NCBI GenBank assembly: GCA_964036315.1 | Contig: OZ038485.1 | Coordinates: 97,175,360 to 97,239,359, forward strand | From: Acanthosepion esculentum | Lineage: Eukaryota; Mollusca; Cephalopoda; Sepiida; Sepiidae | Length of the DNA stretch: 64,000 bases | Direction of reading: 5' to 3' | Shown: positions 53,348 to 64,000 of the stretch, one piece after another | How positions within the stretch are numbered: position 1 is the stretch's first letter | Layout of the letters: each line of letters opens with the position of its first letter | Made by a program: the position numbers and the translations under genes | The notes under the pieces: generated by a model | Database searches by the model: none | What the model saw: only the letters and a program-made list of their open reading frames with translations | What the model was told of the DNA's origin: nothing

Positions 53348-53385
53348 CAGATTGAGATAGATAGATAGATAGATAGATAGATAGG
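53308..53385. repeat. (TA)n and (GATA)n microsatellites
   Basis: (TA)n 53308-53345 and GATAGATAGATA... 53352-53384. Confidence 0.95.
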
Positions 53386-54014
53386 TTGCTATCTAGGACA
53401 GATATAAAACAGTTAGATACAATGATAGATACATTTTTCCGCGTTCTACTTCAGAATTTTACGTGACACTTTCAATAATTTACGTAACGTTACAAGCACA
53501 TCGTAAGTTAAAAAAAGAAATAAACATGAATTAGTATAAGATATAAAGCCATTGGTGAAGAGGAAAGAGAATATGGCAACCCAAAAGTCAGTCGATCTTT
53601 GATATTTCTTTTTGCTTGCGTCTTTTGCCCGTAAAAGAGTCAGGAACGTGATAGCGTTTAAGTTGTTCGCGTCAGCAATCGACAGAAGTAGGGATGAAGT
53701 GATAGAAGGGGATAAAAAAAAAACGAGAAAAAAGTGGATTCGTGATAAGGACAAATGTGGAACACACGTGGAAGTTAACGTGCAAAGGAAAGGAAAAAGA
53801 CAAGGCAACGCGAAAGAAATTTAGAAACGTAAATTTGAAAATTTGATATATATATAGATATATATTGGGGCTTGGATACTTTTGGCCTTTGCAGGCATGT
53901 GACTTTATAGTTACATCTACGAGTTTACAACTGATTATACTAGGTGCAATGGATAAATTGTCTTCTACATTACTCAAAAATGAAAATAATTCTGACATCT
54001 AATTTTAAAAGATA
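53386..54014. other. Unrecognised, Lys/Glu-coding purine-rich patch
   Basis: 53600-53825 plus strand is purine-rich and open for 70 codons (basic, low complexity). No domain. A short TATATATAGATATATATT at 53850. Confidence 0.35.
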
Positions 54015-54016
54015 TA

Positions 54017-54383
54017 CAGGGTGACCCAAAAAATCGGGAACTTTTTATCAAACCAATAAAACTAAAAGTGATGGAAGAAAAATATTTAATTCATAACAAT
54101 TGAAACCTTAAAACATGCCATTTAAGAAACAATGATGGAATTTTCATTTTTTTAAAATTACGTCCTGTAGATGGCGTCCTCCTGTACGAATGCATTCTTG
54201 AAATCTTCTGTTGTGATTCCTCATTGATTGCTGCAACATCTCAGCTGGGATACTGTGAATTTCATTCTCGTTACTAAAATGGCGAAATTTTTACTTGCTC
54301 AAGGTGACTGTTTCGTAGTGTTGCCACTTGCTCATGTCTGACAATACGAACTCCAAAAATTCCCGGTTTTTGGGGTCACACTA
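54017..54383 (-). mobile_element. Deleted mariner-type element with transposase C-terminus
   Basis: Ends CAGGGTGACCCAAAAAATCG and, inward from the right, TAGTGTGACCCCAAAAACCG; TA flanks both. Minus strand 54275-54160 reads EIHSIPAEMLQQSMRNHNRR, FQECIRTGGRHLQDVIF, a mariner-type transposase C-terminus. 367 bp, so the catalytic part is gone. Confidence 0.82.
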
Positions 54384-54399
54384 TATTTACCATAATTAC

Positions 54400-55110
54400 A
54401 CAAAAATATCTTTAAATACTAAAGAGTAAAGAGTATTCAATAAAATCGCCATTGGCGTCAACCACGGCCTCCACACGACTTTGGAATCTTCTGCATTTCT
54501 TCTGGGCGGTCTCCTTGTTTAATTTGGTGAATGCTGCCATAATCCTTCCCTTCAGTTCATCCTTGGTGTTACAAGGAGTTTTGTTGTTATCTCTCGCAAC
54601 TGCTCTCCACACATAATAATTAAGGGTATTGCAGTCTTGGGAGTTAAGTAGCTAGATGTAAGGGGTGATGTGGTCGCAAAAATTGTCTGACAGCCTTGAC
54701 TGGGTCTCTTCTGTTTGTGTGGCATAGTGCAGACTCCTGATGCTAGGCATATGGTCTTCCAGCAGCCATCCTTTTGACCCAGGGCAGCATTACCTTCTCA
54801 AGACACTTCATGTCGACCTCTGTGTTGAGTCTCAAACCCTCTGGTAAGATAAATAGAGGCATAACATCGCCATCACTAGTGATCACTCCAAATACCTTTG
54901 TAATCAGCATTAGACTCATCCAACTCTTTCCGAATCTTCTACACTCTCCTCGGACTGGCACATAGAGACTCTCAAATGTTAGTATTGGAGTTTCCGGTGC
55001 GAATGCCAAGCAGTAAAGTATGCAGATTCCAAATTTCTGGCGGAGTGAATTGCGTCATGGTGCTCTTTTTCTCACAGACGGTGCCCAACTGACCCGACTA
55101 TACTTTGCAG
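54400..55110 (-). pseudogene. IS630/Tc1/mariner-type transposase, second family
   Basis: Frames 55009-54743 (ETPILTFESLYVPVRGECRR, VFGVITSDGDVMPLFILPEG, KCLEKVMLPWV) and 54612-54412 (WRAVARDNNKTPCNTKDELK, CRRFQSRVEAVVDANG). In between, the catalytic region is damaged: HQESALCHT has Glu where a DSAPCHT-type Asp is expected, and NSQDCNTLNYYVW has Asn where the third acidic residue is expected. Start not seen. No clear terminal repeats; it abuts the element at 54017-54383. Confidence 0.8.
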
Positions 55111-56245
55111 TCGGCAAAATCAAAAACAAACAACGCGCATGCGCGAAATTAAAAATATAAAATGGCGATAATTTTCCCATTGTCGCCTATATACTTTCCT
55201 TATTACCGTTGGCTGACATATCTCATACTGCGTCCAGCTCCTTACAACATTTTACCTTTCTTGGTAGATTTTTTTTTATTATCTCAGTATGGGATACTTT
55301 ATAATAAAAGTGATGCAAATAAAAAAACCGAAAACATAAGGTAAGTAAATGAAATCGGTTAGACTATGTGTGCAGGCATCTCCTAAAATATCAAATTTAA
55401 AAACTTGAAATTTCTATTTCAACATAATTACGAGCAGCGTGTTAACATCTCGTTCTCTCTATACACTTATAGAATTTCATCAATGAAAGCATTAATTTAT
55501 TCCGATGAAGTCTTTCTACAGAACGAAATGCTTCACACAGAAATTCCTCGATTTTGCCATTCATTTACCAAATATTATTTATCAAATATTCAATCCCCTT
55601 AAGAAAATCTATACAAATAACGACCAAAATATGATTCCTGTCTGTATCGTTTCTATAGTAATTATTTTACTTTCATTAAATAAAATTCTACGAGAAAATA
55701 GATTTCATTTTTCACAGTTCATTTACCAGCGTGAATTAAATATAGTCATTACTTGAGAAGGAGAGGGGCATTTTTTTAGCAAATCTCTATTAACGCCAGA
55801 TTTAAATTTCGACAATTGGATTATCATATCTCCTTCTTGAGTCAGTCGGTGTGTTTGTTAGCTAGCTAGCAGTTAGCGGCGAGTAAAATAAGAATGGTTT
55901 GACGAGCGCAAATTACAACCGAGGCCGTTGGGTTTGCTGTCGCACAAATTCATTCATTTTAATCAGCGCATTTAGCACCGATATGGTCACCACTTCTCTT
56001 CATCTCACTCCTGTGATTCACAGCGACATTCAAGGCAGAATAGTACAATGACTTGGCGGTTCCTTTTGCGCCGAAAATGTTGAGGTTACCCCATTTCTCC
56101 TCTCATATGTGGATTCTATTTCGAAGTTACATTCTTCTGGCCTTTGACTAAAGATTCAGGACCTACAAAGCAGCAGGTGGTTTGAATTCAGTTTTCTTCT
56201 CCGAGAATGGTTGTCACCGATTTTGTCTTATTATTTTACCCATAG
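55111..56245. other. Unrecognised AT-rich stretch
   Basis: A GCGCATGCGC palindrome at 55135-55144 lies at the left edge. Short frames only. Confidence 0.4.
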
Positions 56246-56249
56246 CTGG

Positions 56250-56375
56250 AGGGAGAAGAGATGTATTAATACATTTCCCAAGGGTATTAGCACGTAAGTG
56301 AATGTAATGATCTCGACTGGAATTCAAACTTGGCAATCCGAGTCGTAAGCCATTACCCCACCGTGCCCTCATTCA
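56250..56375 (-). mobile_element. tRNA-derived SINE, family S3, best copy
   Basis: Minus strand: GGGCACGGTGGGGTAATGGC (A-box-like), GACTCGGATTGCC, AGTTTGAATTCCAGTCGAG (B-box-like), then ACATTCACTTACGTGCTAAT, CCTTGGGAAATGTATTAATA. Reference for the family. Confidence 0.78.
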
Positions 56376-57240
56376 AGTACACACTGGAAAGGTAAGAATC
56401 TATCTCTTATACCCCAAACCAGCTAGGTGGGAATAGAAAGGCAGACTGGGTACTCTAGCTTTGGTTTGCAACCATTCTAGGAGAAAAACTGATGTTGTGA
56501 CCCAATATCCAACAAATGCTATCTACAGTCTCAGCAACACCTAGCGTAGTGAGGATATGGTCATGTACACCACAGAAGAGTGTACAATCTTAAGTATAAC
56601 TTGTCTGGTAAGGCTACAGATCTATGGTCCGTAGTGGAGTCTACTGCGACAACAGAACCTAACTTGGTGAGGCACCGTCCCTATACTTAACAAATTTGTA
56701 TACATGGTCAGAATATCAAGCATGATTAGGCTGTAACCCTATGCTCCACGGTGTAAGCTACACAGCCTGATTTATTTTTTGTCTTCATGTTTGTCATATA
56801 CAAAAACATTTTTGTACTAAAAATGAGGAAGTAAGTTTATGATGAACCAGAGCAAATAAAGCAGTCGTTCTATGCAAGAAAGCCTTCCGAGTATATGAGC
56901 AGTGCCAAGGACGGATACTTTCAAGGTTTTCCTGTATTTTTACTTCTCTGCCGACTACACTATCGTCAGCGGAACATGCCATATCTATGATGATGCATGT
57001 CCTTTATTCTTTATCTACCACCACGATGACTAGATTTTCTGTGCAATACATCACAATTACAGGGGTTCATGAGTTTCCACAAGATACTTGTTATTTTCAA
57101 TTCCTTCTTCTTGAGTTTGTCCATACCACGTTTCTCCCCTCCCCAATTCAACTCGCCACATAACTCCAATGTATCATTCTTGCCCCATTATCATGTTTCC
57201 TTTTGTATTCCCTCTCTGCCAAATTTATGCATTTGTTAAA
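56376..57240. other. Unrecognised stretch
   Basis: 56500-56770 shows loosely repeated CTATGGTCCGTAGTGGAG / CTATGCTCCACGGTGTAAGC. No known element. Confidence 0.35.
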
Positions 57241-57244
57241 TAGT

Positions 57245-57370
57245 AATTTAGCAGATTATTATTTTTTTTTTTTAGTGGACGTGTCTCTTGGCTCCGATTT
57301 CCGGAAGTTGACCTTCGAGGTCAGATGGAAGACATACTAAAGAAGTCGATTTTGATTGACTGAGCTAGCG
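57245..57370 (+). repeat. Dispersed repeat D3, copy A
   Basis: TTTAGCAGATTATTATTTTT, GGCTCCGATTTCCGGAAGTT, GAGGTCAGATGGAAG recur in order at 61060-61180 (TTTAACAGACTATTAATTTT, GGCTCCGACATCCAGACGTT, GGGTCAGATGTGAAC). Family unknown. Confidence 0.6.
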
Positions 57371-58040
57371 TGGGAATGATAGATGAAAAAATGTTTTTCG
57401 GGGAGTTGTTTCTTAACCGTCAAGCATATCTGAACGTGTTGTCTTTCGTGTCTGAAACGGTTCCCCAGTGATGGGGGAACAACCGCCACTGGATAGTTAG
57501 TATATGTCGACATTAGTAAAAATAAAGATAAGTTAAAATTATCCGTGTTGAAGTTTTTTCATCTCTGCACCCAAAACATCTAGCGATCTCCGGGCGGGAA
57601 AAAAGATGCAACATTATTATCGAATTGGCGCTTGTGAATGTGTTGTATAGACCTCGAATGCTGACAAAATATTATTTATAAAATTATTTTTGCCTGAATT
57701 TTGGTTTATAATCACATGCCGGGCCATAAACAATAACCTAGGGTGAGCGATGGTTGATCTTGTGTTGTTTACACTTAATTAAATAAAAGAGAGATACCTA
57801 CAAAAATAAATAAATTCACAGTTCTTCGCAGAAACTTCTTAAAAACTTTTTTTTTTGATTTCCTGGAAAGCTGATTCACCAGGAATGTTGTTGATTTGTT
57901 GTTGAGTTCCTTCATTTATCATACTCAAGCTCCAACCATAACAGTGTTATATAGGAATAAAGTGTCGCTGAGTTTGAACATAGATCGCCAGTGAGCAAAC
58001 ACAGGCGATCTCATTATTGAATTAAGTAAACCACGTGATC
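57371..58040. other. Unrecognised stretch
   Basis: Nothing recognised. Confidence 0.35.
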
Positions 58041-58079
58041 ATAGAGAAAACGCATATATGGGAGATAGCGTGTGTCTAA

Positions 58080-58255
58080 TTGATCACTATTTCTAGTCTA
58101 TCCTCTATACTATTCGGATCTCCATTTCTAGTCTATCCTCTATTACTATACGGATCGCTATTTCTCCTCTATACTCTATTACTATAAGGACCGCTATTCT
58201 ATATATTATTTCACTATACTATTTCTCTATTCTGATCACTATACTGGTTACTATT
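58080..58255 (+). repeat. Short tandem repeat with ~50-bp units
   Basis: About four degenerate units of GATCNCTATTTCTAGTCTAT + CCTCTATTACTATAC. Confidence 0.7.
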
Positions 58256-58616
58256 CGAGCGAATATTATCGAACAAGTACTATTAGCGCAAATGTTATTC
58301 GAAGGCGTCTGACACCAGCATTATTCAACGGCGTACTATAGTTGTATCTGCGACTACAAAGTCTGTACTATAACGAGCATTACAAAAAGTGACAACGAGT
58401 GTTCGTTGACATCACGAAAAACAGTATCATGAAATTTTTACAGGTCCTATCTCTGTAACCGAGTCTGGGTGATGTTTATACCAGTTTCTTGCTGTTTTCT
58501 TCCGGTAAATGTTGCATATTTTTCAGTGCATTGTTATTATTATTATTTTTGCTACTGCACAGTGGAAATGCAGCTGGCCGACAAACTGACACTGAAGTAC
58601 AAACGTACGAAGTATA

Positions 58617-58742
58617 ATATATCTATCTATCTATAATATATCTATCTATATATCTATAATATATCTCTCTCTATATATATATCTATAATATATATATATA
58701 TCTATATATATCTATAATATATCTATATATATATATATCTAC
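58617..58742. repeat. (TATC)n/(TA)n microsatellite
   Basis: ATCTATCTATAATATA-type units, imperfect. Confidence 0.9.
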
Positions 58743-59202
58743 TCAGATTGATTAGGGTCAGGCTCATGCATGACAACCAAATGTGTGCGATATCGACAGG
58801 CTTTTATATTATTAATTCATTTATCTTAATTTGCTATTTGATAAAATCGTTTAACATGTCTTTCGCTTGAGAACTAAATTAAATAAATTCTTAGGAAATT
58901 CTTGTACAAATATTATTATTATTAATATTACTAGTGTAACCGTGCCGTTCTGACATTTTAATATTGAGATCCAATGAATTAAAAGTTTTGAAATAATGTA
59001 TTGAGATCCAAAAAAGCGAAGATACACAATTCACAACTAAAACAGAGGCCAGTGATCTGTTTAACTAAACCTTTCGCTTTATATTTTTTACATTGCAAAT
59101 GGTATCCGTGATTTGTTCATTACACTTGGCATTGTATAAATCGCTCTTTTCATGTTAAAAAAATGTTTAATATAACAGTGACTCGAAATTGAAACAACTT
59201 TC

Positions 59203-59337
59203 GAAACATTAGCGGCAGAACAACAAAGAAGGCGACGACAAAGTCTATCTCAAGACCAAGTTGAAGCAAAGCGCGCCCTAAGTAGACAAAGGTATCTGAG
59301 TACCTCACAAGATATGCATGTACAAATAAGACTGTAA
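59203..59337 (+). other. Short Arg/Gln-rich coding remnant
   Basis: Plus frame reads ETLAAEQQRRRRQSLSQDQV, EAKRALSRQRY. Such RQRR-rich repeats occur at the N-terminus of Helitron-type and other transposon proteins. No further domain; weak call. Confidence 0.2.
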
Positions 59338-59634
59338 TCAAAGAAAAGCAATAGTAAATGAACGGATTAATTAAACGGTTCCTTTTTTTTCGGGAACTTT
59401 GTCTAAAGATAAATATTTTATTTTGTATAGATTATTAAAATGAGTAAAGGTAGTAACCATTCATAAATTTACAACTTTAAATTGATTTACCTCCCTTTAT
59501 ACTGTAATGTGTGACACTATGGATATAAATAAGTAAATATAAAGTATATTTAAATAACTTGGCCCAATTTTAAATGTGAATTAAGTTTAAGCGTCTAATG
59601 TTTTTTTTTTCCGTTTTTTTTCTGATTTAACAAC

Positions 59635-59935
59635 TTAAGTACACTATTTACATTATTGGGACTATTGTCCTCATCTTTGTCGCCATATTTATTACAACGT
59701 TTCGGTCGTTGTACGCTGCGGCCTTCTTCAGGCGGTTGGAATGTCGAACTAAACCCTTTATTTCTCTCACTGGGGTAGACTGTTCTAGTTCCATGTGCCA
59801 TGTTTAATGGATGTCAGTTATCTCCTGTTAATTTCCCTCTCCAAGTTCTCCACTGCCTTAACCGGGTATTGAACTCACACTCTTTGGGTCCTGTCACTGG
59901 ATCTAACTAACCCCTTTATCCACTGTGCCATGTGT
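59635..59935 (-). mobile_element. PLE-A 3' end, copy 3
   Basis: Minus strand from 59935: GACACATGGCACAGTGGATA, AGATCCAGTGACAGGACCCA, GGGAAATTAACAGGAGATAA, CCCAGTGAGAGAAATAAAGG, hammerhead-like motif, ATGTAAATAGTGTA. Collinear with 41.82-42.07 kb. Confidence 0.82.
59692..59735 (-). ncRNA. Hammerhead-ribozyme-like motif in PLE-A copy 3
   Basis: CCGC, CTGAAGA, stem II GGCCG/CGACC (one mismatch), GAAAC, GTT, GTAA. Core positions kept; stem I pairs poorly. Confidence 0.68.
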
Positions 59936-59964
59936 CCTTGTGTACATCATTCATTTATGTTTAG

Positions 59965-60065
59965 GATTGGGTTTTCGGTTCCTTCTAAAGTCGTCTTATT
60001 CTCTTTCACTCGCAGTAGCCGATTGCGTCTTAGTCGCATCGTCGCCATGCTTGGGGCGAAAATCT
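59965..60065 (+). repeat. LINE-A 3' tail fragment
   Basis: TTCTCTTTCACTCGCAGTAG...CGTCGCCATGCTTGGGGCGA; short A-run. Confidence 0.6.
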
Positions 60066-61055
60066 TGTCAACACCTCCAGTCAATTTAGATCAGAATCTA
60101 CGAGAGCGATGCTTGGTGCAGCATCCTGTATTTTTAATATTATTATTATATAAACTTCTTGCATGTGGGTGTTCACTCCAGGTCTCTGATGCTCATCTGT
60201 GAAGATTTAATGATAGCAAATTTTCGAAAATCCCCAGTACCTTTTACATTATGCTCGCAGACACACCCCAATCAGCTCTTTCTCAACCCTTTCACGGTTC
60301 CAAGAACACCTATTCCGACCATTATATTCCATATCTTTCTCAGCTCCCGTGCAAGGTCCTGCTATTTTTTCGAGTTATTCCTTCTCCTTTACGTTCACTC
60401 CGTGAACTTCTAGCACAGCTACATCCGCAATATAGTACTTTTTTCTTTTTAAAAAAAAAATGCCGTCAGTAGTCTTAAACGTAATTATACGCATTTAAGG
60501 AATTGTATATCGAACTGTCATTTCAGAAAAAAACTATTCTTCGATTTCTTTCTCAAGGACAGAGCCTTAACAGACACATTATATTCAACAATATCATTTA
60601 CCAGGCGGAACAGTTTTCAGAAAGAAAGAAAAAATGTATGTTAAAAACAAAGAATAGAGGAAATGGTTATCGTCTGGATGCATCGAACAGGAAATCAATA
60701 AATTGTAAGAGTTACCTTACACTAAATATATTTTCAACGAATTTTGTCTATAACATAGTTTTACGTCTAGTTTAAGAGAGACATTCGAAGATTAATACCT
60801 GTTCTGATATAATTTTAAAAGAACAAACTGAATGCTATTCTTGCAAGGAGAGAAGAAGTAAGTTTTCATGGAAGTTCTCTTACCTCTATAAAGATTTCGT
60901 TATTTTTTTCTTTCCAGAAAAACATCTATTTTCGTTTGTTCCTTTTATACTGTTTGTCATTATGCTAAGTTCACTTGAACTTCTTCTTCTGAACATAGCT
61001 ACATAGAGCGGGACCAGGAGATAAACGTTTGAATAATTTTCAAAATGTTTGTATT
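60066..61055. other. Unrecognised stretch
   Basis: No domain or repeat recognised in several short frames. Confidence 0.4.
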
Positions 61056-61059
61056 AATA

Positions 61060-61180
61060 ATGTTAACTAATAGTTTAACAGACTATTAATTTTTAAAGGA
61101 TGTGTATCTCGGCTCCGACATCCAGACGTTGACAGCTGGGGTCAGATGTGAACCATAATAGGGAAGTCAATTTTCTTAAC
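61060..61180 (+). repeat. Dispersed repeat D3, copy B
   Basis: Counterpart of 57245-57370. Confidence 0.6.
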
Positions 61181-61285
61181 AGTAAATGAGTAATATTAGT
61201 GAATTGTCATATAAATAAGTGTAAAATATATCGAAACTGATATACATAAACAGTTAAATTAATAACAAAAATAACTGGGGAAGGT

Positions 61286-61801
61286 TTACTTTAACAAAAG
61301 CAGTTTTTGTTGCAACTCGTCAGAAATAGAAATGGATACTTCAAGTTTTCCTTTTCTTTCAAGCTTCTCTTTAGACATGTGCCGGAGTTTATAGTTTTCA
61401 TCGCCGTCAACTAAAATAACTTGTTCCATTGCTAACTGCAAACTTAGAAATGTATTTTTAAGCTTCGACTTCTAAAGTTTATTGAAGCTTTCTTCCACAG
61501 CTTCAATGAGTTGGTCAACATTATTTGGAACTTGCTGGTGCTGAATTGATTGAATTGCATTAAAATAACCCAGATCAAGGACATTGTGATCAGGACTATT
61601 TGGAGGCTGGCAAACTAATTCAATTTTCAAACCCAGACGTTCTGCAGCTACGTTTAATTCATCTGCAACCTGTTTTATTGCACCACGCTTCAGGACACGA
61701 TCTGTAGATCTTTCCAGCAGTGCTTGCAAAACAGCACTGCTGGATTTAGAGAGATGATTTTGAGGAATACGTTTGAAATCCTGAGCCTTTCTTGTGTTCA
61801 T
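61286..61801 (-). pseudogene. Internally deleted mariner-type transposase (DD39D-like C-terminus)
   Basis: Starts at ATG 61801. Residues about 15-50 (NHLSKSSSAVLQALLERSTD, LKRGAIKQVADELNV) correspond to the N-terminal HTH of plant-type mariner (MLE) transposases. The frame jumps at once to the C-terminal catalytic part: LVCQPPNSPDHNVLDLGYFNA, QVPNNVDQLIEAVEESFNKL. A single TAG near 61475 is followed in frame by LQLAMEQVILVDGDENYKLR and stop at 61286. The middle, including the first two catalytic Asp, is missing without loss of frame. Upstream (61810-62020, 62930-62990) the 5' leader is repeated in partial copies. Confidence 0.78.
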
Positions 61802-62025
61802 TTGGTTAGGTTTTGAGTGCTTCTACTATTAAATTTGTTGTAATTAAAGAACAGGCTTTATTTTTATACAGCTTCACGCACTGCCATTCAGAAGGGAGGA
61901 TGTGATGCTGAGGACTAGAATTGAAATCCTGAAACCTCCGTGTTCATTTTTATATTATGTTTGTATTTCTGTCATTAAATCTACTGTAATTAATGATGAG
62001 CAGGTATTATTTTTTACCATCTCTC
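61802..62025 (-). repeat. Partial direct copies of the transposon 5' leader
   Basis: GAAATCCTGA.CC.TCTTGTGTTCATTT-like, ATTAAATTTGTTGTAATTAA and AACAGGCTTTATTTTT-like blocks occur at 61765-61864 and again at 61920-62020, and loosely at 62925-63005. Confidence 0.5.
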
Positions 62026-62112
62026 GTCCGCGACTGAGAAGAAAAAAAATATTACATTCTGAATTAGATCTGGAATCCTCGGACATTTTGTTTTGCGTGC
62101 TTCTACCTTTCT

Positions 62113-62670
62113 TTTAAGCATTTCACCCCAAGCAAGGCGGGAGTGCCACTAGCACGCAAGGGGTTACAGAGGATAGAAAACAAGAGTAAAGAGGGTGTTT
62201 GAGGAAAGGATAAAAGGATATAAAGAAGGAAGGACGGGGATCAGGATCAAAGCATCAGAATATGTCGATTGACATTACATTTGAATATTTGAAGATTATA
62301 GCTCTCATGGAAGGAAGTACCACTGGCGGGAAGTGCGAGAGAAGAAGCTGTTGGAGTAGAAGAGACGGTTAAACTTAACCGTCTTGACGGTGAAAGGGTG
62401 GGATCGAAATGCCAACCTAGTAGCAGGCTTAAATTCATGCAGATCGGGTGCCAGTAAAAGTAGCAAATCAGAGGAGTTACCATGAAAACACTTGCAGAAA
62501 AGACAGGGGAAAGCCACATCACATCTGCGAGAAAGTTACTGTAAACGAGATGCCAGAAGAGGACCTATCACACTGCATATCCGTCTCTAGATTCTGTCTA
62601 GGCCTTCGAGATGAACAGCGGGGGCACCAGACCATATATGGCAATAGTATTCGATGCAAAGACGAACTAT
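62113..62670 (-). pseudogene. LINE-A copy 6, decayed, antisense
   Basis: Minus strand: RLCIEYYCHIWSGAP near 62650-62610, FCKCFHGNSSD, KPATRLAFRSHPFTVKTVKF, LFYSNSFFSRTSRQWYFLP, ESYNLQIFKCNVNRH and tail CACGCTAGTGGC...GCCTTGCTTGGGGTGAAATGC. Frames 62522-62247 and 62517-62305 are out-of-phase halves. Confidence 0.85.
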
Positions 62671-62780
62671 TTAATCAGTTGTAATTAAAGAGGGACATGC
62701 ATTACGTTTTGTCGGTTCCTCAAATCACAATGGAGAAATAAAAAGATGATGTTGAAGCCTAGATCCTGAATGTTCATTGT

Positions 62781-62783
<3 letters not shown>

Positions 62784-62847
<64 letters not shown>

Positions 62848-62848
62848 T
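62784..62848. repeat. (TA)n(GT)n microsatellite
   Basis: About 25 TA units then GTGTGTGTGT. Confidence 0.95.
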
Positions 62849-63838
62849 TGGCTTTGATGAGTTTAATGCCAGCCTGAGAGCTACATAACATTTCACATAA
62901 AAGACAAGGAACATGACCCCTTGAGGAGGCTTCAGCAATATTTTTGTTTGCTTCTTCCATTGAATCTCTTGTAATTTATTTTTAAAGTGCAAACATTACT
63001 TTCTTTTACCGACTTTCGTATCTGAAATTTATTATTTTTTATCAACTTATATATATTTTCTATTCTTGTTCAACAAGCGACTTGCTATTTTTATCATCAA
63101 GTCGTTCTCTCCTTTCTTTCTCGTCTTCACCACGCTTTTTTCCGTCCCTGATTTTTATTTTCAAATTCCTGCATCTTCAGACATCGTTCCTCTCCCTTCA
63201 TGCTCCAGTCTTTCTCCTTCACAAGCGCCTATATAGCACGCCGATCCCTCTTTTTATTATTCAAGGTTGAGGGAAGATCACGTCAATACATTTAGTTGAC
63301 GTCACTTTCGAGCGTTCTTATACTTGTGGCTTGGAGTTCGTAGTAACTTGTTTGTCAACAACAAATCACATATTTCCGAACGTAAAAAAAAAAAAGACGC
63401 TACCTGGTGAATATGCGTAAATACGCATGCGCAATTTCCCAACCGGAATTGTGTGCTGCGCAAAGAAAATTCTATCGCGCAGCCGCTTCCTCTTTACTTG
63501 CAATTCAAATAAATGTCTCGATTCAGAACAATGAACGTCGAACTTGCCCCTTTGTAAACACGGCAATGTGTACATACGTATCAATGCATGAATATAAACG
63601 CATCGTTCCCTCGAGTTAACAAGTTGATACAAGATTCATGGAATAAAATAAGTTTCATGCAGGCTTTGTTTATACCCAGATTACGCTGAACGCATTGCCT
63701 CTTGTGTGAACTGCTTCGGTAAGCAACTTCAAATCAAGTCACAACTAATACGGGGGGTGTTTATGGCCTTGAGTCTGAAATTGTAAAACATTACGCTTAA
63801 AGAGTTAGATCTTAATTATCTATCTTTTTATCTAGCTA
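62849..63838. other. Unrecognised; CRE and NRF1-like motifs near 63.3-63.5 kb
   Basis: GTTGACGTCAC at about 63296 and ACGCATGCGCAA at 63423-63434 followed by a GC-richer patch to 63490. No exon recognised; a promoter is only suggested. Confidence 0.3.
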
Positions 63839-63859
63839 GCTAGCTAGCTCTCTCTCTCT

Positions 63860-63929
<70 letters not shown>

Positions 63930-63934
63930 TATAT

Positions 63935-63992
<58 letters not shown>
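63839..63992. repeat. (TAGC)n(CT)n(TA)n(CA)n compound microsatellite at the window edge
   Basis: GCTAGCTAGCTAG, CTCTCTCTCT, then long TA and ACACACAC runs. Confidence 0.95.
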
Positions 63993-63996
<4 letters not shown>

Positions 63997-64000
63997 CGTG

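Overview
This is a repeat-dominated stretch of animal nuclear DNA. It is AT-rich, full of long (TA)n runs, and holds decayed retrotransposons, Tc1/mariner-type transposons, tRNA-derived SINEs and minisatellites. I see no complete host gene, no operon-like packing and no prokaryotic feature. The mix of Penelope-like elements with hammerhead-ribozyme-like motifs, CR1/Jockey-like LINE tails and tRNA SINEs fits an invertebrate with a large genome. A lophotrochozoan such as a cephalopod is my guess; species is not provable from the sequence. Almost all open reading frames are short shadows or parts of dead elements.

Layout. 0-10 kb: a ~120-bp tandem array, two head-to-tail truncated LINE-A copies, a 33-bp minisatellite of about 31 units, a SINE with a perfect 15-bp target duplication, a 97-bp array and paired dispersed repeats. 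11-17 kb: two LINE-B copies with reverse-transcriptase remnants and a Tc1-like transposon with intact ends (13699-14947). 17-19 kb: 120-bp repeats interrupted by a 94-bp-arm near-perfect palindrome carrying hammerhead-like cores. 20-24 kb: SINEs and a Penelope-like element (PLE-B) with repeated ends. 25-31 kb: mariner remnants, a partial LTR, PLE-A fragments, a second copy of the same Tc1-like transposon, a pogo-like MITE nested in LINE-B. 31-36 kb: 5S rRNA-like and tRNA-like sequence side by side, and LINE-A pieces. 38-44 kb: PLE-A and PLE-B fragments in inverted arrangements and a composite repeat (element R) with minisatellite cores. 44-55 kb: a different Tc1-like element, a LINE fragment interrupted by a Ty3/gypsy element with one identified LTR and a nearly continuous pol, and several mariner remnants. 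55-64 kb: mostly unrecognised DNA, a PLE-A tail, an internally deleted mariner transposase and a LINE-A copy.

How the parts relate. Elements are nested (Tc1-like in a PLE-A repeat, pogo MITE in LINE-B, a PLE-B inverted repeat in element R, gypsy LTR in a LINE). Each autonomous family is broken by stops, frameshifts or lost catalytic residues, so the window looks like a graveyard of several invasions. Possible host sequence is limited to three promoter-like patches (about 16.6, 19.9 and 46.9 kb), two with candidate first exons.
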